Origin: Deferribacterales bacterium UBA4806 | GTDB lineage: Bacteria; Chrysiogenota; Deferribacteres; Deferribacterales; UBA228 | Direction of reading: 5' to 3' | Length of the DNA stretch: 56,609 nt | NCBI GenBank assembly: GCA_002402635.1 | Contig: DHGE01000021.1 | Location: 1-56,609, forward strand | Shown here: positions 33,667 through 42,234 of the stretch, one piece after another | Position numbering within the stretch: the stretch's first letter is position 1 | How the letters are laid out: every line of letters begins with the position of its first letter | Notes under the pieces: model-generated | The model's input: only the letters and a program-made list of their open reading frames with translations | The model's database searches: none | Told to the model about the DNA's origin: nothing | Position numbers and translations under genes: made by a program

Positions 33667-35091
33667 TTAAAGTATCTTTTCCAACTCTTTCTCAAAGAGT
33701 TCTTTATATTCTTCTAAGGATTCTTTATCAATGGCTTCAAATCTCATAACGAGCTCCGGCTGTGTATTGCTAGCACGCAGTAGTCCCCAACCATTTTTGA
33801 AGACAACTCTAATTCCATCTATGTCTATAATCTCTTTTATCTCTTTCTCATTCTTATTTTTATATTGGAGAAAGGCTTCTTTTAGACTGTCGGCGACCTT
33901 AAATTTCTTATTTTCAGGACATTCAATTCTGATTTCTGGAGTATTAAAAACATTAGGGAGATTTGAAAAGAGTTCTGAGCACTTTGTAATTTCCTTATTT
34001 TTTAGTGAATTAATATACACTTCGAGGAATCTTAGGGATGCATAAATAGCGTCATCATATCCAAAATATCTATCTGCAAAGAAAATATGGCCACTCATCT
34101 CACCAGCTAACTCTCCACCAATTTCTTTTAATTTGTTTTTAATAAAGGAATGTCCTGTTTTCCACATAATGCCTTCTACACCCATTTTTTCTAATTCATC
34201 ATAGAGAACCTGAGAAGCCTTTACATCTGCAATAACCTTAGGTCTTTCTATATGTTTTTTCAATTCTTTTGCGTATACAAGCAATAAAACATCTCCCCAT
34301 AGGATACTCCCTTTTTCATCAACAACACCTATTCTGTCAGCATCACCATCATAGGCTATCCCAAAATCTGCATTATTGTTTTTCACTGAGTCAATTAAAT
34401 CTTTTAAATTTTCCTGAACAGTTGGATCTGGATGATGATTAGGAAAATGTCCATCTTCTACACAAAATAGATCGATTGTTTTAACTCCAAGCTTATTGAA
34501 AATTACTGGAGCAATATTCGATGCTGTTCCATTTCCTGCATCAACAACAATCTTCACTTCTTTGTCAAGAGACGAAACAGCTTTTTTTATATCTTTAAAA
34601 TGATTTATTAACCACTCTATATATTTTGGTACAATTTCGTATTTAGACAACACCCCACTCTTTTCTGCTTTTCTATATCCTTTTTTAATTATCTCATTAT
34701 AGACCTCTATTATTTCATCACCGAATAAAGTTGTCTTCCCCATTCCAAGCTTTAGTCCATTATATTCAGGTGGGTTATGACTTCCAGTTATCATAATAAA
34801 TCCTTCTACATTTAATACGAAAGCACTAAAATATGTTACTGGTGTTGGACACACACCCAAATCGACAACATTACAACCTGCATCAAGAAGTCCTTCCTTT
34901 ATTCCTTCAAATATTTCATCTGAAGATAATCTAATATCACGTCCTACAGATAAGGTAGGATTCTCATTGTGACATTTAGCTTTCAGCATATAAGCGAATG
35001 TATTTGAAATATATTTAGCAACTTCTTTATTAAGATCTGTTGGAACAATCCCTCTGATGTCGTATTGTCTGAATATTTCTTTTTTTACCAT
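33667..35091 (-). CDS. Phosphoglucomutase/phosphomannomutase
   Basis: 474 residues. Alpha-D-phosphohexomutase family of the AlgC/ManB type: IFRQYDIRGIVP at the N-terminus, catalytic phosphoserine Ser104 in ITGSHNPPEYNGLKL, Mg-binding YDGDADRIG, sugar-binding GEMSGHIFFADR, and the C-terminal phosphate-binding RASNTQPELVMRFEA. It interconverts mannose- or glucose-6-phosphate and the 1-phosphates, feeding surface polysaccharide precursors. The ATG has AAGGTG four bases upstream. Monocistronic as far as seen; the next plus-strand gene starts 28 bp away in the opposite direction. Confidence 0.93.
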   Translation of the reverse strand: MVKKEIFRQYDIRGIVPTDLNKEVAKYISNTFAYMLKAKCHNENPTLSVGRDIRLSSDEIFEGIKEGLLDAGCNVVDLGVCPTPVTYFSAFVLNVEGFIMITGSHNPPEYNGLKLGMGKTTLFGDEIIEVYNEIIKKGYRKAEKSGVLSKYEIVPKYIEWLINHFKDIKKAVSSLDKEVKIVVDAGNGTASNIAPVIFNKLGVKTIDLFCVEDGHFPNHHPDPTVQENLKDLIDSVKNNNADFGIAYDGDADRIGVVDEKGSILWGDVLLLVYAKELKKHIERPKVIADVKASQVLYDELEKMGVEGIMWKTGHSFIKNKLKEIGGELAGEMSGHIFFADRYFGYDDAIYASLRFLEVYINSLKNKEITKCSELFSNLPNVFNTPEIRIECPENKKFKVADSLKEAFLQYKNKNEKEIKEIIDIDGIRVVFKNGWGLLRASNTQPELVMRFEAIDKESLEEYKELFEKELEKIL

Positions 35092-35118
35092 ATTTCACCT
35101 TCATATGTTTAATTTAAT

Positions 35119-35955
35119 ATGCTACTATATAATATGTCGATAATAACATACTATCTGAAAAATATCAATATTGCTAATAAAATACAAGAATATTCGAATA
35201 AAGAAGATTTACAATGTATAGCTGTAAATGATTTAAATATTGATGATTTATGCAGGGTTTTAATATTATTTACTGATATAAACGACAATGAAATCTTTTA
35301 TAAATTTAAGAATAAATATATATGTTGTATTGGATTCACTCCAACAAGCAATATATATTATGTAAGGCTTGAAGAAGATTTTAATTTATTTCATTTTAGA
35401 GCCATAGTAGATTCAAGTTTCAAAGGTGGCCTGTTAAATATTTATTTAAGTGATATTGTTCCTAAATCTTTATATGTTAAATATGAAATAACAAACAGAA
35501 TATTTGATACAGATGAAATAGTTTATTCAATAACAAAAAATTTTGTTTATTTTTTTAAGATAAGGGAATTACAAAAAATGAGAGTTGGCATCTGTGAAAT
35601 GATTACCAATGCGATAGAACATGGTAATCTTGATATAACAGGTGACGAAAAATTCCACTATACATCCCAAGGTAATTATACAGAACTACTAAAAACTAAA
35701 CTAGAGCAAAAAGATTTCCAAGATAAAAAAGTAATAGTAGAAATAAAAATAAATAAAAATAAATTAAAAATTAATATTGAAGATGAAGGCAAGGGTTTCG
35801 ATACATCAATTATCAAGGAATACTGTAATCTCACGGACACTTCAAAGCTCCATGGTAGAGGCATTATGATAACTACTCTTTATTTTGAAAGTATTCGTTA
35901 TAACAAAAAGGGAAATAAAGTAACATTAATAAAAAGTATTGCTTCTCCTACTTAA
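35119..35955 (+). CDS. GHKL-type ATPase (anti-sigma-factor / SpoIIAB-like) with divergent N-terminal domain
   Basis: 278 residues. The C-terminal half (about 145-278) is an HATPase_c domain: N box CEMITNAIEHGN (159-170), a family-specific insertion (about 171-205), G1 box EDEGKGFD (221-228) and G2 box LHGRGI. This version, with H-G-N in the N box and an insertion before G1, is typical of serine-kinase-like anti-sigma domains rather than histidine kinases; no phospho-histidine domain is present. The N-terminal about 115 residues resemble a receiver fold in length and strand pattern but lack the aspartate pocket. ATG 35134 is an alternative start, six codons shorter on the N-terminal side by five residues. 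The gene overlaps the 3' end of the convergent lut gene by 4 bp. A partner anti-anti-sigma factor is not visible. Confidence 0.8.
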   Translation: MLLYNMSIITYYLKNINIANKIQEYSNKEDLQCIAVNDLNIDDLCRVLILFTDINDNEIFYKFKNKYICCIGFTPTSNIYYVRLEEDFNLFHFRAIVDSSFKGGLLNIYLSDIVPKSLYVKYEITNRIFDTDEIVYSITKNFVYFFKIRELQKMRVGICEMITNAIEHGNLDITGDEKFHYTSQGNYTELLKTKLEQKDFQDKKVIVEIKINKNKLKINIEDEGKGFDTSIIKEYCNLTDTSKLHGRGIMITTLYFESIRYNKKGNKVTLIKSIASPT

Positions 35956-38078
35956 ATATAATATGTATTTAAAAATTCAGATAAATGCATTGTTTCTATA
36001 TTAATATCTTTCTTCTTTAAAGCCCCAGAAAGTTGCATAATGCAACCTGGACAATCTGTTATAAGTATTTCAGCATCAGTTTTTGTTATATTTTTTATTT
36101 TTTTATCTACAATGCATGATGATAAATTGTTATATAGAAATGAAAAAGAACCTCCAAATCCACAGCAAACATCACTATCAATCAGAGGGATAAAGTTGTT
36201 TTGTAACATATTTGACAATAATTTATCTGACGATGTATTAAGTCCTCTCTTTAAGTGACATGGTGTATGGTATGTAATTTTATAATTATTATTTATATTA
36301 ATACTAATATTTTTTTCTTCTAAAAATGTATTTAATGACTTTGTATGATACTTAAGCCAAAAAACATATTTATATAGCTCAGGATCATTAAATACAAATT
36401 TTTCAATTTCCTTAACAAAGGCTAATGAACAACTAGGACATAATGTAATATAATATTCATAGGTTTGTGGAAAACCTAACGATTTAATTAATTTTCTTAC
36501 AATTTTATTTGCATTGTCAATATCTCCTGAATGTATTAAGGGCATTCCACAGCATACTGTTTCATTTGGGATCTCAAGAGGTATGCCTATTTTAGAAAAT
36601 AACTCTACCAGGGCTATGCCTATTGTAGGATATATATACTCTATTGCACAACCTGGATAGAAAAATACTTCCTTTTTGTAAGGTTTATTTAAACCTTTAC
36701 TTCTATATATTTCAGAAAAAGTTTTTTCTTTTAATTTTGGTAATATTCTAAAGTCTTTATTTATTATTGGTAAACTTTCATAAGGATTAACTTCCTTGTT
36801 TTTTAAAAAGACTTTGCTCGCAAAATTTGCAAACTTAAATAAACTTTTTTGTACCCTAGGTTTAGTCAAAACAAGTTTATTCCCAAATTTCATCAAATAA
36901 TCCTTATTATACTTTTTTGACAGATAAAGGTTTAGTATGGATATTAATTCCTGTAAATCTATATCTGCAGGACAATTTTCAGAACAGGCTCTACAACCAA
37001 TACATAATTCAAATAGCGATAGAGCACTTTTTTCTGAATGGTAAAGAGCAGTTAATATTAAACCAATTGGTCCAACATATACATTGCCAAATATATGCCC
37101 TCCAACTACTTCATAAACAGGACAAACATTAGCACAGCTACCACATCGGATACATTTAAAGGCATCCTTAAAGATGTGGTGCTTCATGAAAGATAAACGC
37201 CCATTATCTAAAAATATTATATGTTGTTCTTTAATGCCCTTATTGTTATTTAGTGATTCATTTAAACCTCTAATAAATGTTACATAGGAGCTAATATTTT
37301 GCCCTGTAGTGCTTTTTGGCAGTATTTGTATAATTTGCATGGCATTTTTAAAATCATAGACCAGTTTCTCATAGCCAACAATCACAATATGCACTGGTGG
37401 AATAGTGGTTGTTAATCTTGCATTTCCCTCATTTGAAACAATTGCTATGGTCCCAGTTTTCGCTATTGCTATATTTGCACCTGTAATACCCACTTTAGAT
37501 TTGAAATAATATGTTCTTAACAATTCTCTAGCTGTTTTAACCATCAATGCTGTATCATTTTCGTCAATACATTGTTTTGAAATTTTTGACAGTACTGCAG
37601 CTACTTGTTTTTTATTTTTATGTATAGCTGGAATAACCATATGAGATGGTTTTTCTTTACATAGTTGAATAATCCATTCACCTAAATCACTTTCTACTGG
37701 AGTAATCCCATTGTTTTCTAAAAAAGTATTAAGGTGTATTTCTTCAGCAGTCATTGATTTTGATTTAATAACGTACTCTGCATTATGTGCTTTACAAATA
37801 TTTGTAATATAAGCTACAGCATCTTTTCCATTACGAGCCTCATATATTATGCTTCCAGCTTTTTCAGCCTCTTCTTTAAAAATTGAAAAGAGTTCACCAT
37901 TTTTTTCAATCTGCTCTCTTTTCATTATCCCTAATTCTTTCTGTAATTTTTTGAAATCTAGTTTTTCAAAGGCTTTATTTTTTTTCTGTTTGTAGGTAGA
38001 GGCAAATTCAGTTAAATGTTTTTGTAAAAATTGATCTTTAATTTTCACATCAATTTTTGCTTTAATTCCCCTATTCAT
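35952..38078 (-). CDS. LutB-LutA fusion: LUD/ferredoxin protein with C-terminal cysteine-rich (CCG) domains
   Basis: 708 residues joining two proteins that are normally separate in L-lactate oxidation. Residues about 1-295 are a LUD domain (ITGANIAIAKTGTIAIVSNEGN), followed by two 4Fe-4S motifs, CIRCGSCANVC (309-319) and CIGCRACSENC (359-369): this is LutB/LldF. Residues about 468-708 contain two cysteine-rich domains, FFYPGC...CCGMP (Cys477, Cys509-510) and YHTPCH...CCGFGG (Cys607, Cys638-639), which form LutA/LldE. The following lutC-like gene lies just upstream in the same operon. The complex oxidises L-lactate to pyruvate in the LutABC system. No lactate permease or D-lactate dehydrogenase is in the window. 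AAGGTGAT precedes the ATG. Confidence 0.9.
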   Translation of the reverse strand: MNRGIKAKIDVKIKDQFLQKHLTEFASTYKQKKNKAFEKLDFKKLQKELGIMKREQIEKNGELFSIFKEEAEKAGSIIYEARNGKDAVAYITNICKAHNAEYVIKSKSMTAEEIHLNTFLENNGITPVESDLGEWIIQLCKEKPSHMVIPAIHKNKKQVAAVLSKISKQCIDENDTALMVKTARELLRTYYFKSKVGITGANIAIAKTGTIAIVSNEGNARLTTTIPPVHIVIVGYEKLVYDFKNAMQIIQILPKSTTGQNISSYVTFIRGLNESLNNNKGIKEQHIIFLDNGRLSFMKHHIFKDAFKCIRCGSCANVCPVYEVVGGHIFGNVYVGPIGLILTALYHSEKSALSLFELCIGCRACSENCPADIDLQELISILNLYLSKKYNKDYLMKFGNKLVLTKPRVQKSLFKFANFASKVFLKNKEVNPYESLPIINKDFRILPKLKEKTFSEIYRSKGLNKPYKKEVFFYPGCAIEYIYPTIGIALVELFSKIGIPLEIPNETVCCGMPLIHSGDIDNANKIVRKLIKSLGFPQTYEYYITLCPSCSLAFVKEIEKFVFNDPELYKYVFWLKYHTKSLNTFLEEKNISININNNYKITYHTPCHLKRGLNTSSDKLLSNMLQNNFIPLIDSDVCCGFGGSFSFLYNNLSSCIVDKKIKNITKTDAEILITDCPGCIMQLSGALKKKDINIETMHLSEFLNTYYI

Positions 38079-38089
38079 GATATATCACC

Positions 38090-38560
38090 TTAATCTAAAA
38101 TTAAAATTTCCTGGCTTAATGGACCATGTACGCCTATAATCAATTGATTTTCAATATCTGCAGTTCTTGACGGCCCTGTTATAAAAGAAATGTAATTGCT
38201 TTTATTTTTTGTTTCAGCATCCAAAATCTTCGAGGCATCTTCAAGAGAAGTTAATATATTCCCTTTACTTAACACAAATGACAAATGTTGAACTAGCATA
38301 CTGGCTTTGCGTAAATTTTCTGCATATGAAATAAATATAATTGTTCCCGTCTCCGCTATCCCATAGTTAGCTTCCAACATAGCTTTGTTAATACCTTGTT
38401 CATTTATATCAACTTTTTTAAAGATTTTTAAGGAAGGTAAATAAATATAATCAAATGTTTCTATTATTTCATTTTTCATATTAATAAATTCTATTCTATC
38501 TACTATTCTAGTGGAATTATTAGCCATCAAAGAATTTTCAATAAATCTATCAATCAACAT
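38090..38560 (-). CDS. lutC: LutC/LldG-like LUD-domain protein
   Basis: 156 residues. A short LUD domain: NYGIAETGTIIFISYAENLR corresponds to the LUD core G-(I/V)-A-E-T-G-(T/S), followed by LVQHLSFVLS and SYISFITGPSRTADIENQLIIGVHGP (cited loosely; the key motif is G-P-S-R-T-A-D-I-E), then the conserved H-G-P. The gene is immediately upstream of the lutB-lutA fusion (11-bp gap), so the three Lut activities are encoded by two genes. It is shorter than typical LutC (about 210-240 residues), lacking much of the N-terminal part. Its predicted promoter is only 6 nt from the ATG, so lutC and lutBA may form their own unit at the end of the larger argS-def run. Confidence 0.85.
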   Translation of the reverse strand: MLIDRFIENSLMANNSTRIVDRIEFINMKNEIIETFDYIYLPSLKIFKKVDINEQGINKAMLEANYGIAETGTIIFISYAENLRKASMLVQHLSFVLSKGNILTSLEDASKILDAETKNKSNYISFITGPSRTADIENQLIIGVHGPLSQEILILD

Positions 38561-38566
38561 AATATT

Positions 38567-38594
38567 ATTGTAATTTATTATAAATAGATTACAA
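38567..38594 (-). promoter_or_regulatory. Predicted promoter of lutC-lutBA
   Basis: Minus strand TTGTAA (38594..38589), 16-nt spacer, TACAAT (38572..38567), then 6 nt to the ATG at 38560. No Shine-Dalgarno is present. Confidence 0.4.
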
Positions 38595-38611
38595 CAATTT
38601 ATTATTGTTCT

Positions 38612-39115
38612 CTATATATATTTTTTTCTTCTAAAAAGATCTGTTCTTTTTGAGATCACTCTGTCTAAGAATAACACACCGTTTAGATGATCAATTTCAT
38701 GTTGCAACAAAACTGCTTCAAAATCAGAAGCCTTTACAAACTGTCTTTTAAAAGCTGTATCATAATAACACACAGAGACCTCTTTTGCTCTATTTATGTT
38801 AGCTGTGAAATCAGGTATACTGAGGCAGCCTTCTCTAAATTGGAGAAGTCCATCATAAGAATAAATTTCTGGATTTATAAGAACTAATTTCCCGTGATTA
38901 TCTCTACAATTTCTTTTTTTTGATGCATCGATTATAATGATACGCAAAGTGATGCCAATTTGAGGAGCAGCTATCCCTACAGTGTGTGGATACGCATCTA
39001 GTGTGTCTGATAAATCTTTAATTGTTTGAAGTATATACTTATCTATCTGATAAACACTATCTGAAGTAACTTTTAAACGGGGATCAGGATACTTAACAAT
39101 ATCTTTAACAGCCAT
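38612..39115 (-). CDS. def: Peptide deformylase
   Basis: 167 residues. The three family motifs are intact: GIAAPQIGI (motif 1), EGCLSIP with the metal-binding Cys (motif 2) and QHEIDHLNG with the two metal-binding His and catalytic Glu (motif 3). It removes the formyl group from nascent proteins using Fe2+ (or another divalent metal). Its ATG directly follows the stop of the gcvR-like gene (TGAATG). fmt, its usual neighbour, is not adjacent here. Confidence 0.96.
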   Translation of the reverse strand: MAVKDIVKYPDPRLKVTSDSVYQIDKYILQTIKDLSDTLDAYPHTVGIAAPQIGITLRIIIIDASKKRNCRDNHGKLVLINPEIYSYDGLLQFREGCLSIPDFTANINRAKEVSVCYYDTAFKRQFVKASDFEAVLLQHEIDHLNGVLFLDRVISKRTDLFRRKKYI

Positions 39116-39667
39116 TCACATCTCATAAGAATCGACATGCTTTATATTTATATTTATATTCAACTGCTTTGAAATATCATATAAATCTTTTTCCCAATTA
39201 CTATCAATACTAACTGGGAGTAATATTTCTAAAATCATCATGTATACAGGGTTAGTTTCATCACCAATAACTTTAGTCTGTAAATCTACTATGTTTATAT
39301 TCTTATAGGCCAAAACTTTTGTAATATTATAGACTATTCCCGGCTTATCAGATCCATAGACGGAAATGATATATCTTTGGTTGGAGCTATCTGCTTTTTC
39401 ATGTTTCACACTATTAAGCTTTCTTACACTGAGCGATAATTTTAAACTTTCCACCAAAGGAGCAAAAGCTTTCTTAATTTGTAGAGAACTCATTGTTTCT
39501 TCCAAACTTACAATTAATATCATTGAAAATATTCCTTCTAAAAGAGTAGAAGAAGAATCTTCTATATTAAAATTATTATCTAACAAAATCCGTGAAACTT
39601 TCATCACAATTCCAGGTTGATCCTCACAGATAAATGCTAAAGCATAATAGTTTTTTTTTGACTTCAT
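39116..39667 (-). CDS. GcvR-like protein with two ACT domains
   Basis: 183 residues made of two ACT domains. The first (about 7-80, YALAFICEDQPGIVMKVSRIL) and the second (about 96-175, IISVYGSDKPGIVYNITKVL) both have the D-x-P-G-I-V ligand-loop motif. The arrangement matches the glycine-cleavage-system repressor GcvR family and related ACT-ACT regulators that bind amino acids. It has no DNA-binding domain, so it would act through a partner protein. GAGGA precedes the ATG. It sits between a flavin reductase gene and def in the same operon. Glycine specificity is inferred from family naming only. Confidence 0.85.
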   Translation of the reverse strand: MKSKKNYYALAFICEDQPGIVMKVSRILLDNNFNIEDSSSTLLEGIFSMILIVSLEETMSSLQIKKAFAPLVESLKLSLSVRKLNSVKHEKADSSNQRYIISVYGSDKPGIVYNITKVLAYKNINIVDLQTKVIGDETNPVYMMILEILLPVSIDSNWEKDLYDISKQLNININIKHVDSYEM

Positions 39668-39693
39668 CTATGTCCTCTGACTGTTTTTAAAGG

Positions 39694-40200
39694 TTAGGAA
39701 TCATATCTAAAAATAACTTCTACTTCACATATATACATTCTATGATAATCTCTTTTAGGATAAAAAGTTTCAATATTTGCATCTAAAAAATTTTCAGGCT
39801 TTAAGTCTTGGTAATATATTTTTTTACAACCCATCATTAGATAGGCTTCTTCATAAAATATAAAATGATCTTTCAAAAAAGGTTTTAATCCAGTTGATTT
39901 AATTTTATCAACATTAAATCCCGATTTAGTTCCACAAAATTCCAAAATATTTCTATATTTATTATCTAGAAAAGAAACACTGCAGGTATCATTTTGTTCC
40001 ATTAACTGGTAGGTAAATCTATTTGGGCGTATAAATAAAAATACAACTACTTTGTTCCACAAATGTCCTATACCACCCCAACTAGCAGTCATTGGGTTAA
40101 ACCGTCGTGAATTTCCTACAGTAATAAGCATCCACTCTTTAGCCATTAAAGTGAAAATATTCTCATCTAAAGTTTCTATATTAATTTCCTGAAGATTCAA
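39694..40200 (-). CDS. Flavin reductase-like (FMN-binding split-barrel) protein
   Basis: About 168 residues from a TTG at 40200, one base after the elbB stop. Longer upstream codons would lie inside elbB and are not needed. The split-barrel signature is visible: WMLITVGNSRRFNPMTASWGG (substrate of the N-x-M-T-(A/V)-x-W pattern), WNKVVVFLFIRPNRFTYQLM, SVSFLDNKYRNILEFCGTKSG and GCKKIYYQDLKPENF. These proteins bind FMN and reduce flavins or act as small oxidoreductases. The start is uncertain because the Shine-Dalgarno (GGGG, about 10 nt upstream) is poorly spaced. It is an operon member between elbB and the gcvR-like gene. Confidence 0.85.
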   Translation of the reverse strand: MNLQEINIETLDENIFTLMAKEWMLITVGNSRRFNPMTASWGGIGHLWNKVVVFLFIRPNRFTYQLMEQNDTCSVSFLDNKYRNILEFCGTKSGFNVDKIKSTGLKPFLKDHFIFYEEAYLMMGCKKIYYQDLKPENFLDANIETFYPKRDYHRMYICEVEVIFRYDS

Positions 40201-40201
40201 A

Positions 40202-40864
40202 TTATAACAACCCCATGAATTCTTTAACAGCCTTGGAAATTCCGTCAGCAACTTCCAGAACACCTTGTCCCAACATGTATGCTGGGGTAGAAACTATTTT
40301 ATTCTCTTTATCACATATAGCCTCTGAAACAGATGAATTAATATGTATTGCACCCATCGTTTCAATAGCTTCAGCAATATTCTTATCATTCCCAATAGTC
40401 AATTTAACGTGTTTCCCTGAATTTTCTAGTGATTTTGCAACTAAAACAGGGGCGATACATATCGCACCCAATGGTTTAACTGCCAAAACAGTATTTAATA
40501 TTAACTTTTTTACACTTTCATTAATTTTACAATTAGGACCATCCAGTGCAAATGTACATAAATTTTTGACGACTCCAAATCCTCCTGGTATAAACAATCC
40601 ATCCAAATTAGAAATTTCTATTTCTTCTAATTTTTTAATTTTACCTCTAGCAATACGAGCAGATTCAATTAATACATTCCTAGAGTCACTTTCAGCAACT
40701 TGCTCATTTAAATGGTTCACTACATGTAATTGTTCATTATCTGGAGCTAAAAATATAACTTCAGCTCCATTTTTTTCCAAAAAATAGACGGACAATACTG
40801 CTTCGTTAATTTCACTACCATCAAAAACACCACAACCACTTAACATAACACCTATCTTAGGCAT
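40202..40864 (-). CDS. elbB: ElbB-like glyoxalase (DJ-1/PfpI superfamily)
   Basis: 220 residues from the ATG at 40864, which has AGGAG six bases upstream; the earlier ATG (40870) would overlap that ribosome-binding site. The N-terminus MPKIGVMLSGCGVFDGSEINEA is a near match to ElbB/YhbL proteins. Further landmarks: NVLIESARIARGKI, LDGLFIPGGFGVVKNL, and AVKPLGAICIAPVLVAKSL with the nucleophile region. Members have glyoxalase activity in vitro and were once linked to isoprenoid biosynthesis; the physiological role is unclear. It follows hemY with a 9-bp gap. Confidence 0.92.
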   Translation of the reverse strand: MPKIGVMLSGCGVFDGSEINEAVLSVYFLEKNGAEVIFLAPDNEQLHVVNHLNEQVAESDSRNVLIESARIARGKIKKLEEIEISNLDGLFIPGGFGVVKNLCTFALDGPNCKINESVKKLILNTVLAVKPLGAICIAPVLVAKSLENSGKHVKLTIGNDKNIAEAIETMGAIHINSSVSEAICDKENKIVSTPAYMLGQGVLEVADGISKAVKEFMGLL

Positions 40865-40873
40865 AAACATCTC

Positions 40874-42232
40874 CTATGAAAATATTTTATCTGCAATATT
40901 AAAGCTCTGATGAGTACAATCATTGACACCAATACCATACAATGTATTGCCTCCAATATATAATCCAACACTTTTATTTAATATATTCTCTATCTCTTCC
41001 ACTTTTTCGCTGTGCCCAATATAATATTGAGGGATAGCTTTTTCATACATAAAAAATTCTGTTATATAGGGGTCCCCTGAGAATTTTAGTATATCCATAG
41101 CTTCATCATAAGCTATTTTTATCAGCTCTTCTCTACTTTTATTTACTATCCAGCGTCCCATATCACCTCCCATTATAATCCTTATCAATTTATATCCTTT
41201 GGGAGCTCTTTCTGGAAAGATGGAAGAAGAAAAGAGTATTCCTAAGATTTTCTTATTTTCTTTTGGAGGAATTAAAAATCCAAATCCATTTAGATTATCA
41301 ACTAAATCAGCATCCTTAAAACCTAAACCAACTACACATGCCGGGGCATAAGGAATATCAAAAAATAATTCTGAAAGCCTTTTATTAAGATTTTCCACGA
41401 TACTAGCAATATCATATGCTGGCACAGCTAGTACGACCTTATCAAAAACATATTGGCATTTGTTTGAATGAATAATGAAATTATGATCTCCTTTATTAAT
41501 TGACAATATTTTTTCATCCATTAGAAAATTAACATCATCACATTTATTTTTTAATGCAATAATGCCATTAAACAATCCTCCCTTACAAGACATTAAAATT
41601 CCCTTGGGGCCAGCAGGCCCACTTTTTTTATTTTTCTTCTTAATCAGCCCTTTAAATAAACCGCCATATTTTTTTTCCAATTCATAGATAACAGGAAAAC
41701 ATGATTTCAAACTAAGCTTAGAGATATCTCCTGCAAAAATTCCTGAAACCATTGGAGCAATCATGTAGTCTTTTGCTTCGGCACCTAACCTTCTTTTAGC
41801 AAAATTTGCAATTGTTTCATCCCCATTATCTCGTTTTGCTGGTATAAAAAATTCACCTAATATACGTAGTTTACCCTTAAAACTTATTAAACCACTTTTA
41901 AAAAATTCAACACCGCCTTCAGGAACTTTTTCTAGCAATCCATTTCTGTAAATATATCTAATTCTAGCTGCGTCATTACTCCTAATTATCAAATCTTGCA
42001 GTCCTGCTATATTAAACAAATCTAATGTAAAGGGTTTACTGTTTAAAAATCCATTGGGACCTGCTTCAATTTGAAAATTTTTCTCTGTTTTTGTGAATAT
42101 CGTTCCACCTAATCTATTTTCCTTTTCAAAAAGTGTTATTGCCACCGGAAGACCTAATTTTTTAGCTTTGTTCTTCACCAATAGAGCTGCAGAAAGTCCA
42201 GATATGCCACCTCCAACAATACAAATTTTCAT
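40874..42232 (-). CDS. hemY: Protoporphyrinogen/coproporphyrinogen oxidase (HemY type)
   Basis: 452 residues from the ATG at 42232, chosen because GAGGAG lies six bases before it (the ATG at 42238 is too close to that element). FAD-binding Rossmann motif MKICIVGGGISGLSAA, second motif ENRLGGTIFTKTEKNFQIEAG, then NGFLNSKPFTLDLF. The central part carries APMVSGIFAGDISKLSLKSC and the C-terminus YIGGNTLYGIGVNDC, both typical of the oxygen-dependent HemY/HemG family. It oxidises a porphyrinogen in late haem synthesis, consistent with haem-containing proteins such as the cytochrome c peroxidase. In the absence of hemH or hemE nearby the exact substrate is uncertain. Confidence 0.92.
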   Translation of the reverse strand: MKICIVGGGISGLSAALLVKNKAKKLGLPVAITLFEKENRLGGTIFTKTEKNFQIEAGPNGFLNSKPFTLDLFNIAGLQDLIIRSNDAARIRYIYRNGLLEKVPEGGVEFFKSGLISFKGKLRILGEFFIPAKRDNGDETIANFAKRRLGAEAKDYMIAPMVSGIFAGDISKLSLKSCFPVIYELEKKYGGLFKGLIKKKNKKSGPAGPKGILMSCKGGLFNGIIALKNKCDDVNFLMDEKILSINKGDHNFIIHSNKCQYVFDKVVLAVPAYDIASIVENLNKRLSELFFDIPYAPACVVGLGFKDADLVDNLNGFGFLIPPKENKKILGILFSSSIFPERAPKGYKLIRIIMGGDMGRWIVNKSREELIKIAYDEAMDILKFSGDPYITEFFMYEKAIPQYYIGHSEKVEEIENILNKSVGLYIGGNTLYGIGVNDCTHQSFNIADKIFS

Positions 42233-42234
42233 TC

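Noticed and set aside
33660..33685. ACTTTAAAGT palindrome near the 3' end of the phosphomutase gene as a terminator
   Set aside because: The stem is only five A/T-rich pairs without a loop and overlaps the coding end; too weak.
40215..40787. 190-codon open frame antisense to elbB
   Set aside because: It is the shadow of a firmly identified gene; the translation is low-complexity and no start signals are present.
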